Below are positions 54,652 to 64,000 of a stretch of DNA of 64,000 nt, one piece after another. Source of the stretch: an uncultured Kordiimonas sp. (GTDB lineage Bacteria; Pseudomonadota; Alphaproteobacteria; Sphingomonadales; Kordiimonadaceae); contig CANMRM010000001.1 of assembly GCA_947500295.1 (NCBI GenBank), forward strand, positions 62,001-126,000. Reading direction: 5' to 3'. The position numbers and the translations under genes are program-made. Position 1 is the first letter of the stretch; every line of letters starts with the position of its first letter. Under the pieces are notes generated by a model. The model ran no database searches. It worked only from the letters and a program-made list of their open reading frames with translations, and was not told the origin of the DNA.

Positions 54652-55696
54652 TTCCTTCCTGTGTCAGTTCAGCCAAAGCCCATTCTGCAGCTTCCGCGAC
54701 AAGGGCAACGGGGTCGCTGGTCAACTGTTTGACCTTGCCGAGCAGAGTGCCGTTCCCGGAGTTGCCTGCGGCAATAAGAACGTTCCGCACAAATCGGTCT
54801 CTACCTATCCGTTTGATTGGGCTGCCGGAAAACACCTGGCGAAAATCCGCATCTGACAAATCCAGTAAATCAGCAAGCGGAGGCGCATCGAGCTCTACGC
54901 GAGCATGGAACGCCGCCTCGCTGGCTGTCTGGGCAAATTTATTCCAGGGGCACGCCGCCAGACAATCGTCACAGCCATAAATCCGGTTACCCATCGCACG
55001 TCGAAACTCAAGCGGTATCGGACCTTTGTGCTCGATCGTCAGGTAGGAGATACAGCGACGCGCATCAATTTTATATGGCTCAGGGAAAGCATCTGTTGGA
55101 CAGGCATCCAGACAGGCACGGCAACTCCCACACTGGTCCGTATGCGGTTCGTCGCACGGCAGGTCCATGTCGGTGTATACGGCGCCAAGAAAAAGCCAGC
55201 TTCCAAATTCCCGGGACACCATATTGGTATGTTTGCCCTGCCAGCCCAGCCCAGCCGCCATGGCAAGCGGCTTTTCAGGAACCGGCGCTGTATCTACAAA
55301 CACCTTGAGTTCGCAGCCAAATGTCTCGACCATCCAGCGTGCCATGGTCTTCAGGCGTTTTTTGACAACGTCATGATAGTCTTTGCCGCGCGCATAGACA
55401 GAAATATTGCCCAGCCTTTTTTCTTCCAAAAGAAGACGTGGGTCGTCATCTGGTCCGTAGTTGAGCGCCAGCATGATCACCGAACGGGCACCCGGCCACA
55501 GGTTTTTGGGGCTGCTGCGCTGATGCACACGGTCGGCAAGCCATTCCATGGTGCCATGGTGGTTCTTGGAAACAAATTCCTGAAGACCCTGCCCGATCTT
55601 GTCGCTTGCCTCGGCCGGCGTTATGCCAAACTGGTCAAAGCCCAGTTCGCGTGCCTTGGCTTGCAGCTGCGCCCTGATATCTGCGGCGCCTGTCAT
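54635..55696 (-). CDS. queG: Epoxyqueuosine reductase QueG
   Basis: Performs the last step of queuosine synthesis in tRNA, reducing epoxyqueuosine with cobalamin and two [4Fe-4S] clusters. The 353 residues have the N-terminal DUF1730 part ([30 protein letters not shown]) and the cluster motifs [16 protein letters not shown] and [13 protein letters not shown], plus [11 protein letters not shown]. The C-terminal HEAT-like part is short. It sits before a 106-residue gene that overlaps its end. Confidence 0.95.
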   Translation of the reverse strand: MTGAADIRAQLQAKARELGFDQFGITPAEASDKIGQGLQEFVSKNHHGTMEWLADRVHQRSSPKNLWPGARSVIMLALNYGPDDDPRLLLEEKRLGNISVYARGKDYHDVVKKRLKTMARWMVETFGCELKVFVDTAPVPEKPLAMAAGLGWQGKHTNMVSREFGSWLFLGAVYTDMDLPCDEPHTDQCGSCRACLDACPTDAFPEPYKIDARRCISYLTIEHKGPIPLEFRRAMGNRIYGCDDCLAACPWNKFAQTASEAAFHARVELDAPPLADLLDLSDADFRQVFSGSPIKRIGRDRFVRNVLIAAGNSGNGTLLGKVKQLTSDPVALVAEAAEWALAELTQEGSDIET

Positions 55697-55699
55697 TTC

Positions 55700-56368
55700 C
55701 TAAAAGTCCAGGTCCTGGTAGTGCGCAGGGGGTCGGAGGCCTGAGATACGGTCTTCGAGAAGCGGGCGAATGGACCGCCGCGATTTCACACGCATGTACC
55801 ATTCTTTAACGAGTGGCCATTCCTCAAAATGAATGTCGCCAAAATAATCGATCACTGAAATATGGGCAGCGGCGGCGGCGTCAGCCATGGTGAATTGCGG
55901 ACCCGCCAGATAATGCCGGCGTTCAGCGAGAAAAGAGATATATTTAAGATGCGTCTTCAGGTTATGGGCAGCACAGCGAACAGCCTCTGAATCAGGCTCG
56001 CCGATGCCAAGGAAACGTTTAAACAGCTTTTCCGAAACCACATGACGCGAAACCTCACTGCCAAGTTTTGTGTGGAACCAGCCGACCAGACGGCGGGCTT
56101 CATAGCGCTCGTCTGCGCTTCCAAGCAACAGCGGCGGTTCCGGCACCACTTCTTCCAGATACTCGGCAATCGCCATCACGCCTGAGTAGGCGTGGCCATC
56201 ATCCATAACCAGTACAGGCACTTCTCCTGCAGGGTTAAGTGCCAGAAACGCCGGGCGACGTTCCCACTCTTTTTCAAGCCGCAAGGTAAAGTCGATACGC
56301 TTCTCGGCGAGAAGCACACGAACAAAGCGGGCGGCAGGACTGAGCCAGTGATGATACAGGATGGGCAT
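55700..56368 (-). CDS. Glutathione S-transferase family protein
   Basis: A GST-like protein of 222 residues. The N-terminal thioredoxin fold reads ILYHHWLSPAARFVRVLLAEK, with the conserved cis-Pro region NPAGEVPVL and the glutathione-binding DGHAYSGVMAIAEYL. The C-terminal helical domain follows (YLAGPQFTMADAAAAAHISVID, the Asp N-cap motif). Stringent starvation and detoxification types cannot be separated here. It lies just upstream of queG, three bases apart, and may be cotranscribed. Confidence 0.9.
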   Translation of the reverse strand: MPILYHHWLSPAARFVRVLLAEKRIDFTLRLEKEWERRPAFLALNPAGEVPVLVMDDGHAYSGVMAIAEYLEEVVPEPPLLLGSADERYEARRLVGWFHTKLGSEVSRHVVSEKLFKRFLGIGEPDSEAVRCAAHNLKTHLKYISFLAERRHYLAGPQFTMADAAAAAHISVIDYFGDIHFEEWPLVKEWYMRVKSRRSIRPLLEDRISGLRPPAHYQDLDF

Positions 56369-56434
56369 AACCCCTTTCTCTTAACGCAAGAGCAAGGGAC
56401 CGCCAATCGCCAATCAGCGGCGGGCTGATATTTT

Positions 56435-59400
56435 TTAGGCTGTCAGCGCCTCAACATCATCCGGAGACTTGTCAGACACCGGGTGTTCGAGGCGATCAAG
56501 CATTTCTTTCGGCACAACATGCCAGAATCCATCACGCTTGCTGTCCCAGTTCGCGAGCAGGGTCGCAGCCCACCGTGAGTGAGTGGCATCAAAATGTTCT
56601 TCAACCATCGATTTCAACACGGATTCCCAATGCGCGCTTGCAATCCGGTCAAACACAACAGTTTCATCATTGACATATTCAGCGAAAGTACCCGCTTCAT
56701 CATAGACAAAAGCCATGCCGCCGGTCATGCCAGCGGCAAAGTTGTCACCAATGGTGCCAAGAATAACGGCGGTTCCACCCGTCATATACTCACAACCGTT
56801 CGCACCGCAGCCTTCAATCACAACATTGGCGCCGGAGTTTCTAACGGCAAACCGCTCGCCCGCCTGACCGGCAGCAAACAGCTTGCCTGATGTCGCACCA
56901 TAAAGAACCGTGTTGCCGATGATGGTATTGTCCCGCGAATTGAAGGATGCCCGGTTGGACGGACGCACAACAATGGTCCCGCCCGAAAGGCCCTTGCCGA
57001 CATAGTCGTTGGCGTCGCCCGCCACTTCGATTTTCAGCCCCTGTACGGCAAAAGCCCCCAGGGACTGTCCTGCCGAGCCCCGCAAGCGAACCGTGACATG
57101 GTCGGGCTTAAGGCCGGTCATGCCAAATGTGCGAGTGATCTCACTTGAGAAACGCGTGCCAATGGCGCGCAAGGTATTTTGCACAGAATAGGTCAGCTGC
57201 ATTTTCTCACCGCGGGTGAACACAGCCTGTGCATCCTTCAGCATCTGCGCATCAAGCGTATCGGGTACGGGGTTGCGGCCATCAATGGTGCAAACGGACT
57301 TGTTGCCCCGACCGCCCACCTGCACAAGAAGCGGATTCAAATCAAGGTCGTCCAGATGGTCGGCACCGCGGCTGACCTGATGCAACAGGTCGGTACGGCC
57401 AATGATATCATCGAGTTTTGACACGCCGAGTTCCGCCAGTATTTCACGCGTCTCCTCTGCGATGAAGCTGAACAGGTTCACAACCTTGTCTGCCGTTCCA
57501 TCGAACTTGGCACGCAGCTTTTCGTCTTGCGTGCAGATGCCCACCGGGCAGGTGTTTGAATGGCACTGGCGCACCATAATGCACCCCATAGCAACCAGCG
57601 AGGCGGTGCCAACACCATATTCTTCAGCACCCAGCATAGCCGCAATCACCACATCGCGCCCCGTTTTGATGCCGCCATCCGTCCTGAGCACCACCCGGTG
57701 CCTGAGATTGTTCAGGGTCAAAACCTGATTAACTTCCGCAAGCCCGATTTCCCACGGCGTGCCCGCGTATTTGATGCTTGTTTGCGGACTGGCTCCTGTG
57801 CCACCTGAATGGCCTGAAATAAGGATCACATCCGCATGGGCCTTGGCGACACCGGCCGCAATCGTCCCGATGCCGGCAGACGACACCAGCTTGACGCACA
57901 CTTTGGCGCGCGGGTTGATCTGCTTCAGGTCGTAAATGAGCTGCGCAAGGTCTTCGATCGAATAGATATCATGGTGCGGCGGCGGCGAAATCAGCATCAC
58001 ACCAGGTGTGGAATGCCGCAGTTTTGCAATCATTTCCGTAACCTTGAAGCCCGGCAACTGGCCGCCTTCGCCGGGCTTGGCGCCCTGTGCGACCTTGATC
58101 TCCAGCTCTTCGCAGGCATTCAGATATTCTGCCGTCACACCAAACCGGCCAGAGGCGATTTGTTTGATCGGACTGTTGGCATTGTCGCCGTTTTCGAACG
58201 GTGTAAAACGCCGCTTGTCCTCACCACCTTCACCGGAAACCGACTTGGCGCCGATCCGGTTCATGGCGATTGCCAGTGTCTCGTGCGCCTCCTTGGACAG
58301 CGCCCCCAATGACATCCCCGGCGTAATGAAGCGCTTTCGGATCTCCGTGATCGATTCGACCTCATCAAGCGCGAGCGTTTCGTCAGGCCTGCGGAAGTCC
58401 ATCAGGTCGCGCAGGTTCACCGGGGGCAGGTTGGAAATACCGCGCGAGTAGGTGAGATACTTGGCGTAATTGTCGTTGGTAACAGCGGACTGCAACAAGT
58501 GAATGAGCTGACCATCATGGCCATGCACCTCACCGTCCCGGCGATAGCGATACAGACCACCCACGGGCAGTGTTGTCGCACCCTCAAGGAAGGCGCGGCT
58601 GTGTTGCTCCAGCACTTTTTGCTGCACACCAGCGAGGCCGATGCCCGAGATCTTGGTCGGCATGCCCGGGAAAAACTCGGCGACAAGCGCGCGGGAGAGA
58701 CCCAGAGCTTCGAAGTTATTGCCGCCGCGATAACTGGAGATAACCGAGATGCCCATCTTGGACATGATCTTCAACAGGCCTTGATCAATCGCTTCAATCG
58801 CCCGGTTTACACATGTTGTCAGGTCATAGTCGCCAAACAGGCCTTTTCCCTGCCGTTCTGCAATTGTTTCCTGCACCAGATACGCATTGACCGTCGTTGC
58901 GCCTGCGCCGATGAGCACCGCGAAATAATGTGGGTCCAGGCATTCCGCCGAGCGCACGTTTAGGCTGGTGAACGTCCTCAGGCCCTGGTCTACCAGATGT
59001 GTGTGCAGCCCACCGGTTGCCAGGATCATGGGCACGGGCGCGCGGCTGGCGCTGACATTTTCGTCGGTCAGGAAAATATGGCCGCGCCCTTCGCGCACCG
59101 CGTCTTCCGCCTCGCGCTTGATCCGGCGAATGGCGTTTCGAAGCGCCTGCTGACCTTCGTTGATATCAAACGTACAGTCTATCACTTCAGCCGAGTCACC
59201 AAAATGGCTGACAAGCGTTGTCCACTCCCGGTTCGAAACCACGGGGCTCTCAAGCACAATCGCCCCGATCTGGGTGTGCCCCTCATCAAGCACGTTGGCA
59301 AAGTTGCCAAACCGCGTTTTGAGGCTCATGACCCGGTGCTCGCGCAAACTGTCGATCGGTGGGTTGGTAACCTGGCTGAAATTCTGCCGGAAGTAGTGCG

Positions 59401-60952
59401 ACAGGTTGCGATACTGGCTCGACAAAACCGCGAGCGGCGTATCATCCCCCATGGAGCCTATGGCTTCCTTGGCTGCCATCACCTGCGGCTGCAGGATAAG
59501 CTCAAGGTCTTCATGGGTCAGGCCCGCCATGATCTGGCGTGTGCGCAGGTCCGAACCAGAGAGGGTTGCTGTCTCCGGCCCCTTGTAGCCCGGCAAGTCC
59601 TCAATTGACTGAATGTCCTCAATCCATTGCTCAAATGGCTGGCTTGCCGACAGCCGGTCCTTGATATCCCGGTCGTGGTAAAAACGGCCTTCCTTCAGGT
59701 CCAGAGCAATCATCTGCCCGGGGCCAAGGCGACCCTTTTCCCTCACGGTATCCTCATCAACAACAACCATACCGGTTTCAGAGCCGACAATGAGAAAGCC
59801 GTCATTTGTCACGGTGTAGCGCATTGGCCGCAAGCCGTTGCGGTCAAGCCCGGCTATGACCCAGCGGCCATCACAGGCGGCAAGAGCGGCAGGGCCGTCC
59901 CACGGTTCCATCACTGAATTGGTGTAACCATACATGTGTCGATGCGCTTCGGGCATCATGGTCTTTTTCGACCAGGCTTCAGGAACCAGCATGGTTTTCA
60001 CCATAGGGGCAGACCGCCCCGCCCGGACCATGACCTCGAACACAGCGTCGAGCGCTGCCGAATCCGATGCCCCTTTCGGCACCACAGGTTTGATATCTTC
60101 GGAGTTTTCACCAAACGCAATGGAGGCCATGCGGATCTGGTGGCTTTTCATCCAGTTTACGTTGCCGCGTATGGTGTTGATCTCGCCGTTATGCGCGATC
60201 ATGCGGAACGGCTGCGCGAGCCACCATTGGGGGAAGGTGTTGGTTGAATAGCGCTGGTGATAAACGGCAAACGAGGAGATAAACCCCTCATCCTGCAGGT
60301 CAGGGTAAAATGTCGCCAGCTGCTCGGCAAGAAACAGACCCTTGTAAATCACAGAGCGGCACGAAAGCGAACAGATGTAAAAGTCCGGCACCTGCGCATT
60401 GATCGCGGCCCGTTCGATCCGGCGTCGGATCAGGTAGAGGTGACGCTCAAATGTTTCCTCATCAACACCCTTTGAGTTTTCGATCATGATCTGCTCGATT
60501 TCGGGGCGGGTTGCTTCGGCTTTGTCGCCGATCACCGAGACATCCACGGGCACCTGGCGCCAGCCATAAATCGTATAGCCAAACGTCAGGATCTCGGTCT
60601 CGACAATGGTGCGGCAGGTTTCCTGCGCAGCCAGATCAAGGCGAGGCAGAAACACCATGCCGATTGCAAGCCGGCTATCCGAAGGTTCATGACCCGTGGC
60701 TTTGACATGTTCTTTGAAAAACTCTTGCGGGATTTCAAGGTTGATGCCGGCTCCGTCGCCGGTTTTACCGTCAGCGTCTACGGCACCCCGATGCCAGATT
60801 GCCTTCAGGGCTTCGATGCCGCGCAGCACAACCTCCCGGCTCGCCCGACCATCTAGCGCCGCCACAAGGCCGACACCACACGCGTCGCGTTCTTCAGAGG
60901 GATCATAAAGCCCAATGGGGCCGGGAACCGGGTTCTTGTCCATGTGTTTCAT
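56435..60952 (-). CDS. gltB: Glutamate synthase (NADPH) large subunit
   Basis: Makes glutamate from glutamine and 2-oxoglutarate. The 1505 residues have a 24-residue propeptide before Cys25 (ERDACGVGL), the amidotransferase nucleophile. The central and FMN domains follow, with HDIYSIEDLAQLIYDL. The [3Fe-4S] motif is MVRQCHSNTCPVGICTQ. The C-terminal GXGXG-type beta-helix reads NVVIEGCGANGCEYMTGG. It follows gltD by 5 bases, the reverse of the E. coli gene order. Confidence 0.97.
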   Translation of the reverse strand: MKHMDKNPVPGPIGLYDPSEERDACGVGLVAALDGRASREVVLRGIEALKAIWHRGAVDADGKTGDGAGINLEIPQEFFKEHVKATGHEPSDSRLAIGMVFLPRLDLAAQETCRTIVETEILTFGYTIYGWRQVPVDVSVIGDKAEATRPEIEQIMIENSKGVDEETFERHLYLIRRRIERAAINAQVPDFYICSLSCRSVIYKGLFLAEQLATFYPDLQDEGFISSFAVYHQRYSTNTFPQWWLAQPFRMIAHNGEINTIRGNVNWMKSHQIRMASIAFGENSEDIKPVVPKGASDSAALDAVFEVMVRAGRSAPMVKTMLVPEAWSKKTMMPEAHRHMYGYTNSVMEPWDGPAALAACDGRWVIAGLDRNGLRPMRYTVTNDGFLIVGSETGMVVVDEDTVREKGRLGPGQMIALDLKEGRFYHDRDIKDRLSASQPFEQWIEDIQSIEDLPGYKGPETATLSGSDLRTRQIMAGLTHEDLELILQPQVMAAKEAIGSMGDDTPLAVLSSQYRNLSHYFRQNFSQVTNPPIDSLREHRVMSLKTRFGNFANVLDEGHTQIGAIVLESPVVSNREWTTLVSHFGDSAEVIDCTFDINEGQQALRNAIRRIKREAEDAVREGRGHIFLTDENVSASRAPVPMILATGGLHTHLVDQGLRTFTSLNVRSAECLDPHYFAVLIGAGATTVNAYLVQETIAERQGKGLFGDYDLTTCVNRAIEAIDQGLLKIMSKMGISVISSYRGGNNFEALGLSRALVAEFFPGMPTKISGIGLAGVQQKVLEQHSRAFLEGATTLPVGGLYRYRRDGEVHGHDGQLIHLLQSAVTNDNYAKYLTYSRGISNLPPVNLRDLMDFRRPDETLALDEVESITEIRKRFITPGMSLGALSKEAHETLAIAMNRIGAKSVSGEGGEDKRRFTPFENGDNANSPIKQIASGRFGVTAEYLNACEELEIKVAQGAKPGEGGQLPGFKVTEMIAKLRHSTPGVMLISPPPHHDIYSIEDLAQLIYDLKQINPRAKVCVKLVSSAGIGTIAAGVAKAHADVILISGHSGGTGASPQTSIKYAGTPWEIGLAEVNQVLTLNNLRHRVVLRTDGGIKTGRDVVIAAMLGAEEYGVGTASLVAMGCIMVRQCHSNTCPVGICTQDEKLRAKFDGTADKVVNLFSFIAEETREILAELGVSKLDDIIGRTDLLHQVSRGADHLDDLDLNPLLVQVGGRGNKSVCTIDGRNPVPDTLDAQMLKDAQAVFTRGEKMQLTYSVQNTLRAIGTRFSSEITRTFGMTGLKPDHVTVRLRGSAGQSLGAFAVQGLKIEVAGDANDYVGKGLSGGTIVVRPSNRASFNSRDNTIIGNTVLYGATSGKLFAAGQAGERFAVRNSGANVVIEGCGANGCEYMTGGTAVILGTIGDNFAAGMTGGMAFVYDEAGTFAEYVNDETVVFDRIASAHWESVLKSMVEEHFDATHSRWAATLLANWDSKRDGFWHVVPKEMLDRLEHPVSDKSPDDVEALTA

Positions 60953-60957
60953 ACAGA

Positions 60958-62397
60958 TTACTCCGCTGCCTGCACGGCAGCCCGTGACTGTGTGTTCAGA
61001 TGTTTGATGATGGACGTGGCAGCATCACGGCCATCCCGAATGGCCCATACAACCAGCGAGGCACCGCGAACGATGTCGCCTGCCGCAAATACGCCGTCCA
61101 GGTTGGTCATCAGTGATTGGTGATCAACCGTTACGGTGCCCCAGCGGCTGACCCTGAGTTCAGGAGCGCCAAACAGGGCAGGCAGGTCTTCCGGCTCAAA
61201 ACCCAGCGCCAGAATGGCGAGGTCGCAGTCAAGCGTGAAGGTGCTCTCGGGCACAGGTTCGGGCGCCTGCCTGCCGGTCGCATCAGAGGCGCCGAGCCGC
61301 ATGCGGTAGGCGCGCACGCCCGCAACGTCATCGTCGCCGGTGAAGGCTTCGGGACCGGCGAGCCAGACAAACTCCACACCTTCTTCTTCAGCATTTTTTA
61401 CCTCGCGCGCAGAACCCGGCATGTTTTCGCGGTCGCGGCGATAAAGGCATTTGACAGATTTAGCACCCTGACGCACGGCCGTGCGAACACAGTCCATGGC
61501 TGTGTCTCCGCCGCCGATAACCACCACGTTTTTGCCCTTGGCATCCAGCTGGCCATCTTCAAACTCAGGAACTGTATCGCCAAACCCTTTCCGGTTTGAG
61601 GCAATCAGATAATCAAGTGCTTCCCGGATATTACCGAGGCCAACACCGGGCACTTTCAGGCTGCGCGCCCTGTATACGCCGGTGGCAATCAGCAGCGCGT
61701 CATGTTTGTCCCGCAGGTCGGCCAGGGTAGCTTCGCGCCCCACTTCAAAATCCATATGAAAGGTGATGCCCGACTGCTCAAGCCGGCCGGTACGGCGGCC
61801 AACCACATCTTTTTCGAGCTTGAAACCCGGGATTCCATATACGAGCAATCCGCCCGCCCGGTCATAGCGGTCATAGATATGGACCTGAAACCCGGCTAGC
61901 CGAAGCTGTTCGGCAGCAGCGAGCCCGGCGGGTCCCGCTCCGATGATGCCGATTGTTTCTTCCCGCTCCAGTTCGGGTGTAATCGGTTTGATCCAACCCT
62001 GTTCCCATGCGGTATCAGCGATATATTTTTCAACGCTGCCGATGGTGACCGATTCAAAATCCTTTTCGATCACGCAGTTGCCTTCGCAAAGACGGTCCTG
62101 CGGGCAAATGCGGCCACAGATTTCAGGCATATTGTTGGTAGACGACGCCATTTCATACGCGTCCTCCAGTCGCCCCTCAGCGGTCAGTTTCAGCCAATCG
62201 GGAATATTGTTCCCGAGCGGGCAGTGGATATGACAAAAAGGCACGCCGCACTGGCTGCACCGGCTCGCCTGCTCTTCAGCTGCGACCGGGTCATATTCAG
62301 CATAGATCTCACTGAAATCCAATCGACGGTCGTCGGCTTCGCGCTTTGCAGGCAATTTTTGGTCGATGGAGACAAATTTCAACAAGTCATCGGCCAT
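60958..62397 (-). CDS. gltD: Glutamate synthase (NADPH) small subunit
   Basis: The FAD-containing electron-input subunit. From ATG 62397 (GAGGA upstream) the 479 residues have two [4Fe-4S] ligand sets, CSQCGVPFCHIHCPLGNN and ICPQDRLCEGNC, then GIIGAGPAGLAAAEQLR (FAD) and VVIGGGDTAMDCVRTA (NADPH). GVFAAGDIVRGASLVVWAI ends the FAD domain. It precedes gltB in one operon. Confidence 0.96.
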   Translation of the reverse strand: MADDLLKFVSIDQKLPAKREADDRRLDFSEIYAEYDPVAAEEQASRCSQCGVPFCHIHCPLGNNIPDWLKLTAEGRLEDAYEMASSTNNMPEICGRICPQDRLCEGNCVIEKDFESVTIGSVEKYIADTAWEQGWIKPITPELEREETIGIIGAGPAGLAAAEQLRLAGFQVHIYDRYDRAGGLLVYGIPGFKLEKDVVGRRTGRLEQSGITFHMDFEVGREATLADLRDKHDALLIATGVYRARSLKVPGVGLGNIREALDYLIASNRKGFGDTVPEFEDGQLDAKGKNVVVIGGGDTAMDCVRTAVRQGAKSVKCLYRRDRENMPGSAREVKNAEEEGVEFVWLAGPEAFTGDDDVAGVRAYRMRLGASDATGRQAPEPVPESTFTLDCDLAILALGFEPEDLPALFGAPELRVSRWGTVTVDHQSLMTNLDGVFAAGDIVRGASLVVWAIRDGRDAATSIIKHLNTQSRAAVQAAE

Positions 62398-62750
62398 GAT
62401 GTGTCCTCTGGAGTGTGAAGTGACCTGTCCGGCGATCCATCGGTTGACATTCAACCGGGCTCGCCGCCGAGCCATCCTCGAATTCTTGTAATTTTCATGC
62501 GCAATATTGCGTTCGGCGCGCAGTATATGTTCAAAGTTTTGAAAAATTAAGCAAAAAATTCCATATATGGCAGTATTTCTGTCCTAATTATCAGAATTCT
62601 TCGAGAATCCCACCGTCTAGGCGCTCGAAAATAGAGATTTATAGTACCATTTCGGTATTATCAAGAGGCTCGCCACGACCAAACCCTACTGGTATTGTGC
62701 CTATCCAGGGGCGAATCGGGGGCGGCCCTTCAACCACCGAGGAGGGGCGG
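62398..62750. other. 353-base divergent region between gltD and uppP
   Basis: No gene is seen in this A/T-rich stretch. It contains three short perfect palindromes: CGCAATATTGCG at 62500, TTCAAAGTTTTGAA at 62530 and CCATATATGG at 62561. Promoters of both flanking operons are expected here; none was pinned down. Nitrogen-control NtrC-type sites were looked for and not found. Confidence 0.5.
62500..62511. promoter_or_regulatory. Palindrome CGCAATATTGCG upstream of gltD
   Basis: A perfect 12-base palindrome, 103 bases upstream of the gltD start. It could bind a dimeric regulator; no known consensus is claimed. Two further palindromes follow at 62530-62543 and 62561-62570. Confidence 0.35.
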
Positions 62751-63581
62751 GTGACCATTATCCAACTTTTTGTGCTGGCACTTGTGCAGGGCATCACCGA
62801 GTTTCTACCCATCAGCTCTTCCGGGCATCTTGTGCTTGTTCCCGTGCTCAGCGGTTGGCCGGACCAGGGCTTGTTGATGGATGTCGCCGTTCATGTCGGC
62901 ACGCTTCTCGCCGTGCTTCTCTATTTCTGGCGCGACGCCAAAGGGCTGGCGCTGGCCGGTCTTGGCAGCATCGGCGTCAAAGCGGCGCGGCAACAGGTGG
63001 AGGGCACCGTTTACCTGAAGCTTTTCTGGGCACTGGTTATCGGGACCATCCCGATGGTGATTGTTGGCGGCCTGATGGTGGCCACCGACGCCAACGACGC
63101 GCTTAGAAACGCAGAGGTTATTGCAACGACCTCTATTGTTTTTGGTCTTTTGCTTTATTGGGCTGACAAACGCGGCGACACAAAAAAAACGACAGACGAC
63201 ATGGCCATAAAACCGGCGCTCCTTATTGGCCTCGCCCAGGTGTTGGCGCTCATCCCAGGCACCAGCCGCGCGGGCGTCACCATGACCGCCGCGCGCATGC
63301 TTGGTTTTTCCCGCACCGAATCCGCGCGTTTTTCCATGTTATTGTCGATCCCGGCAATCATCGCCTCCGGCACGGCTACCGGACTGAAGGCTATGGAGCA
63401 GGCGAGTGCCGCCCAAATGAACGATGCGCTCATCGGGGCGCTGCTGTCGTGCCTTGCAGCACTCGGCGCCATCCACTTCCTGATGCGCTGGCTGACACAC
63501 GCCAGCATGACGGTGTTTGTGATCTACCGTGTTGCCCTCGGCCTCTTTTTATTCGCGCTTATTTTCACCGGGACACTTTAG
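62751..63581 (+). CDS. uppP: Undecaprenyl-diphosphatase UppP (BacA)
   Basis: Removes a phosphate from undecaprenyl pyrophosphate at the periplasmic face, recycling the lipid carrier of cell-wall synthesis. From GTG 62751, which follows GAGGAGGGG, the 276 residues have FLPISSSGHLVLVP, the catalytic PGTSRAGVTMTAARMLGFSR and LLSIPAIIASG, with several membrane helices. The frame extends upstream to 62697, but that part is not protein-like. Confidence 0.96.
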   Translation: MTIIQLFVLALVQGITEFLPISSSGHLVLVPVLSGWPDQGLLMDVAVHVGTLLAVLLYFWRDAKGLALAGLGSIGVKAARQQVEGTVYLKLFWALVIGTIPMVIVGGLMVATDANDALRNAEVIATTSIVFGLLLYWADKRGDTKKTTDDMAIKPALLIGLAQVLALIPGTSRAGVTMTAARMLGFSRTESARFSMLLSIPAIIASGTATGLKAMEQASAAQMNDALIGALLSCLAALGAIHFLMRWLTHASMTVFVIYRVALGLFLFALIFTGTL

Positions 63582-63664
63582 GGCAAGAATCTTCACACCC
63601 CCGGCGGATGCCTCTTGACAGGGTAGCGTGCGCAGGCTAAATCCCGCGCACCATTCTTTGAGCT

Positions 63665-63752
63665 GCCCAGATGGCGGAATTGGTAGACGCGCTAGCTTCA
63701 GGTGCTAGTGTCCTTTATGGACGTGGAGGTTCGAGTCCTCTTCTGGGCACCA
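63665..63752 (+). tRNA. tRNA-Leu (anticodon CAG)
   Basis: An 88-base class II tRNA with encoded CCA. GCCCAGA pairs with TCTGGGC. The D-loop is GGCGGAATTGGTAGACGC. The anticodon stem CTAGC/GCTAG encloses TTCAGGT, anticodon CAG, reading CTG. A variable arm (TGTCCTTTATGGACG) and T-arm (GAGGTTCGAGTCCTC) are present. Confidence 0.96.
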
Positions 63753-63813
63753 TTCATTTCTAGAGATCTGCTCCCCATTGCAGACCAAGCCATTTTTCTA
63801 GTACGATAAAGCG

Positions 63814-64000
63814 ATGATTGACCACATTGCCCTCCAGGTTAGCGACCTTGAAAAAAGCTGGCGTTTTTACGACAGTGCTCTGACCGCTCTTGGGTACAAG
63901 AGGTTTATGGAAGCACCGCAAGAAAATGAACAAGGCGTTCTGATTTTTGGATGGGGCGACTCCCTCGAAACCGATTTCTGGATTAGCGAGGGGGTATGCA
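63814..64000 (+). CDS. VOC-family (glyoxalase-like) protein, partial
   Basis: The gene runs off the right edge, so only the first 62 codons are seen. The start MIDHIALQVSDLEKSWRFYD is the classic first strand and helix of the vicinal oxygen chelate fold, with the metal-ligand His at residue 4. A lone domain of this type can be a glyoxalase, dioxygenase or resistance protein, and the visible part cannot decide. It starts 62 bases after tRNA-Leu. Confidence 0.82.
   Translation, partial: MIDHIALQVSDLEKSWRFYDSALTALGYKRFMEAPQENEQGVLIFGWGDSLETDFWISEGVC

Noticed and set aside
56413-56429. Hairpin ATCAGC/GCTGAT followed by T-run on the plus strand after gltB
   Set aside because: The T-run is on the wrong strand for gltB or the GST gene, and no plus-strand gene ends there.
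1-64000. CRISPR arrays, insertion sequences, prophage or defence islands
   Set aside because: No regularly spaced repeats, transposase, integrase, restriction or toxin-antitoxin genes were seen anywhere.

Overview
The window reads as a chromosomal segment of an aerobic Gram-negative alphaproteobacterium. The evidence is the gene families and their order: a full system I cytochrome c maturation cluster, neighbouring cobS and cobT next to a BolA-like gene and rpmB, an RpoH2-type sigma factor beside a CdnL/CarD regulator, the 7Fe ferredoxin fdxA with a SUV3-like helicase and an S4 protein, and gltD upstream of gltB. A sigma/FecR/TonB-receptor surface-signalling set and a type V autotransporter confirm an outer membrane. 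I cannot fix the genus from sequence alone; an order such as Kordiimonadales, Rhodospirillales or Sphingomonadales is only an impression. There is no phage, insertion sequence, integrase or CRISPR array, so most of the window is core genome.

Layout. 1-1313: the edge of a probable methyltransferase gene, a NUDIX hydrolase and a small unknown protein. 1433-8324 (minus): ccmABCDEFGHI in one direction, mostly joined by overlaps of a few bases, including a ccmD of 54 codons. 8464-12688: cardiolipin synthase, an exported metallo-beta-lactamase-fold protein whose ribosome binding site lies in a hairpin, an Mpo1-like membrane protein and a crotonase. 12834-17454: ECF sigma factor, FecR anti-sigma factor and a TonB-dependent receptor with an STN domain and a second internal signal peptide. 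17554-24530: a dienoyl-CoA-reductase-like SDR, a LysR regulator, a small exported unknown protein, an autotransporter and an exported nitrilase homologue that seems to lack its catalytic cysteine. 24570-29009: tRNA-Arg(CCT), an orphan sensor kinase, an aminotransferase/sulfotransferase pair and a secreted nuclease-like protein.

29069-37366: rpoH2-like, carD, fdxA, S4 protein, SUV3-like helicase, Tat-exported amidase and rpmB. 37466-43547: two exported proteins, cobT, cobS, bolA-like and an AhpD-like protein. 43601-50253: a 32-residue membrane peptide candidate, then the two aconitases acnB and acnA back to back, and an AT-richer membrane protein gene. 50563-56368: DUF1223, DEAD-box helicase, a propeller protein, queG and a GST. 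56435-62397: gltB and gltD. 62751-64000: uppP, tRNA-Leu(CAG) and the start of a VOC-family gene.

The genes mostly serve respiration and central metabolism (c-type cytochromes, the TCA cycle, glutamate synthesis), envelope building (cardiolipin, undecaprenyl phosphate recycling), stress and ribosome-linked transcription (RpoH, CarD, L28) and cobalamin. The least ordinary parts are the receptor at 14707-17454, the hairpin at 9977-10002, the lost cysteine at 23385-24530, the single in-frame stop between helicase and S4 gene near 32116, and the small peptide at 43601-43699.
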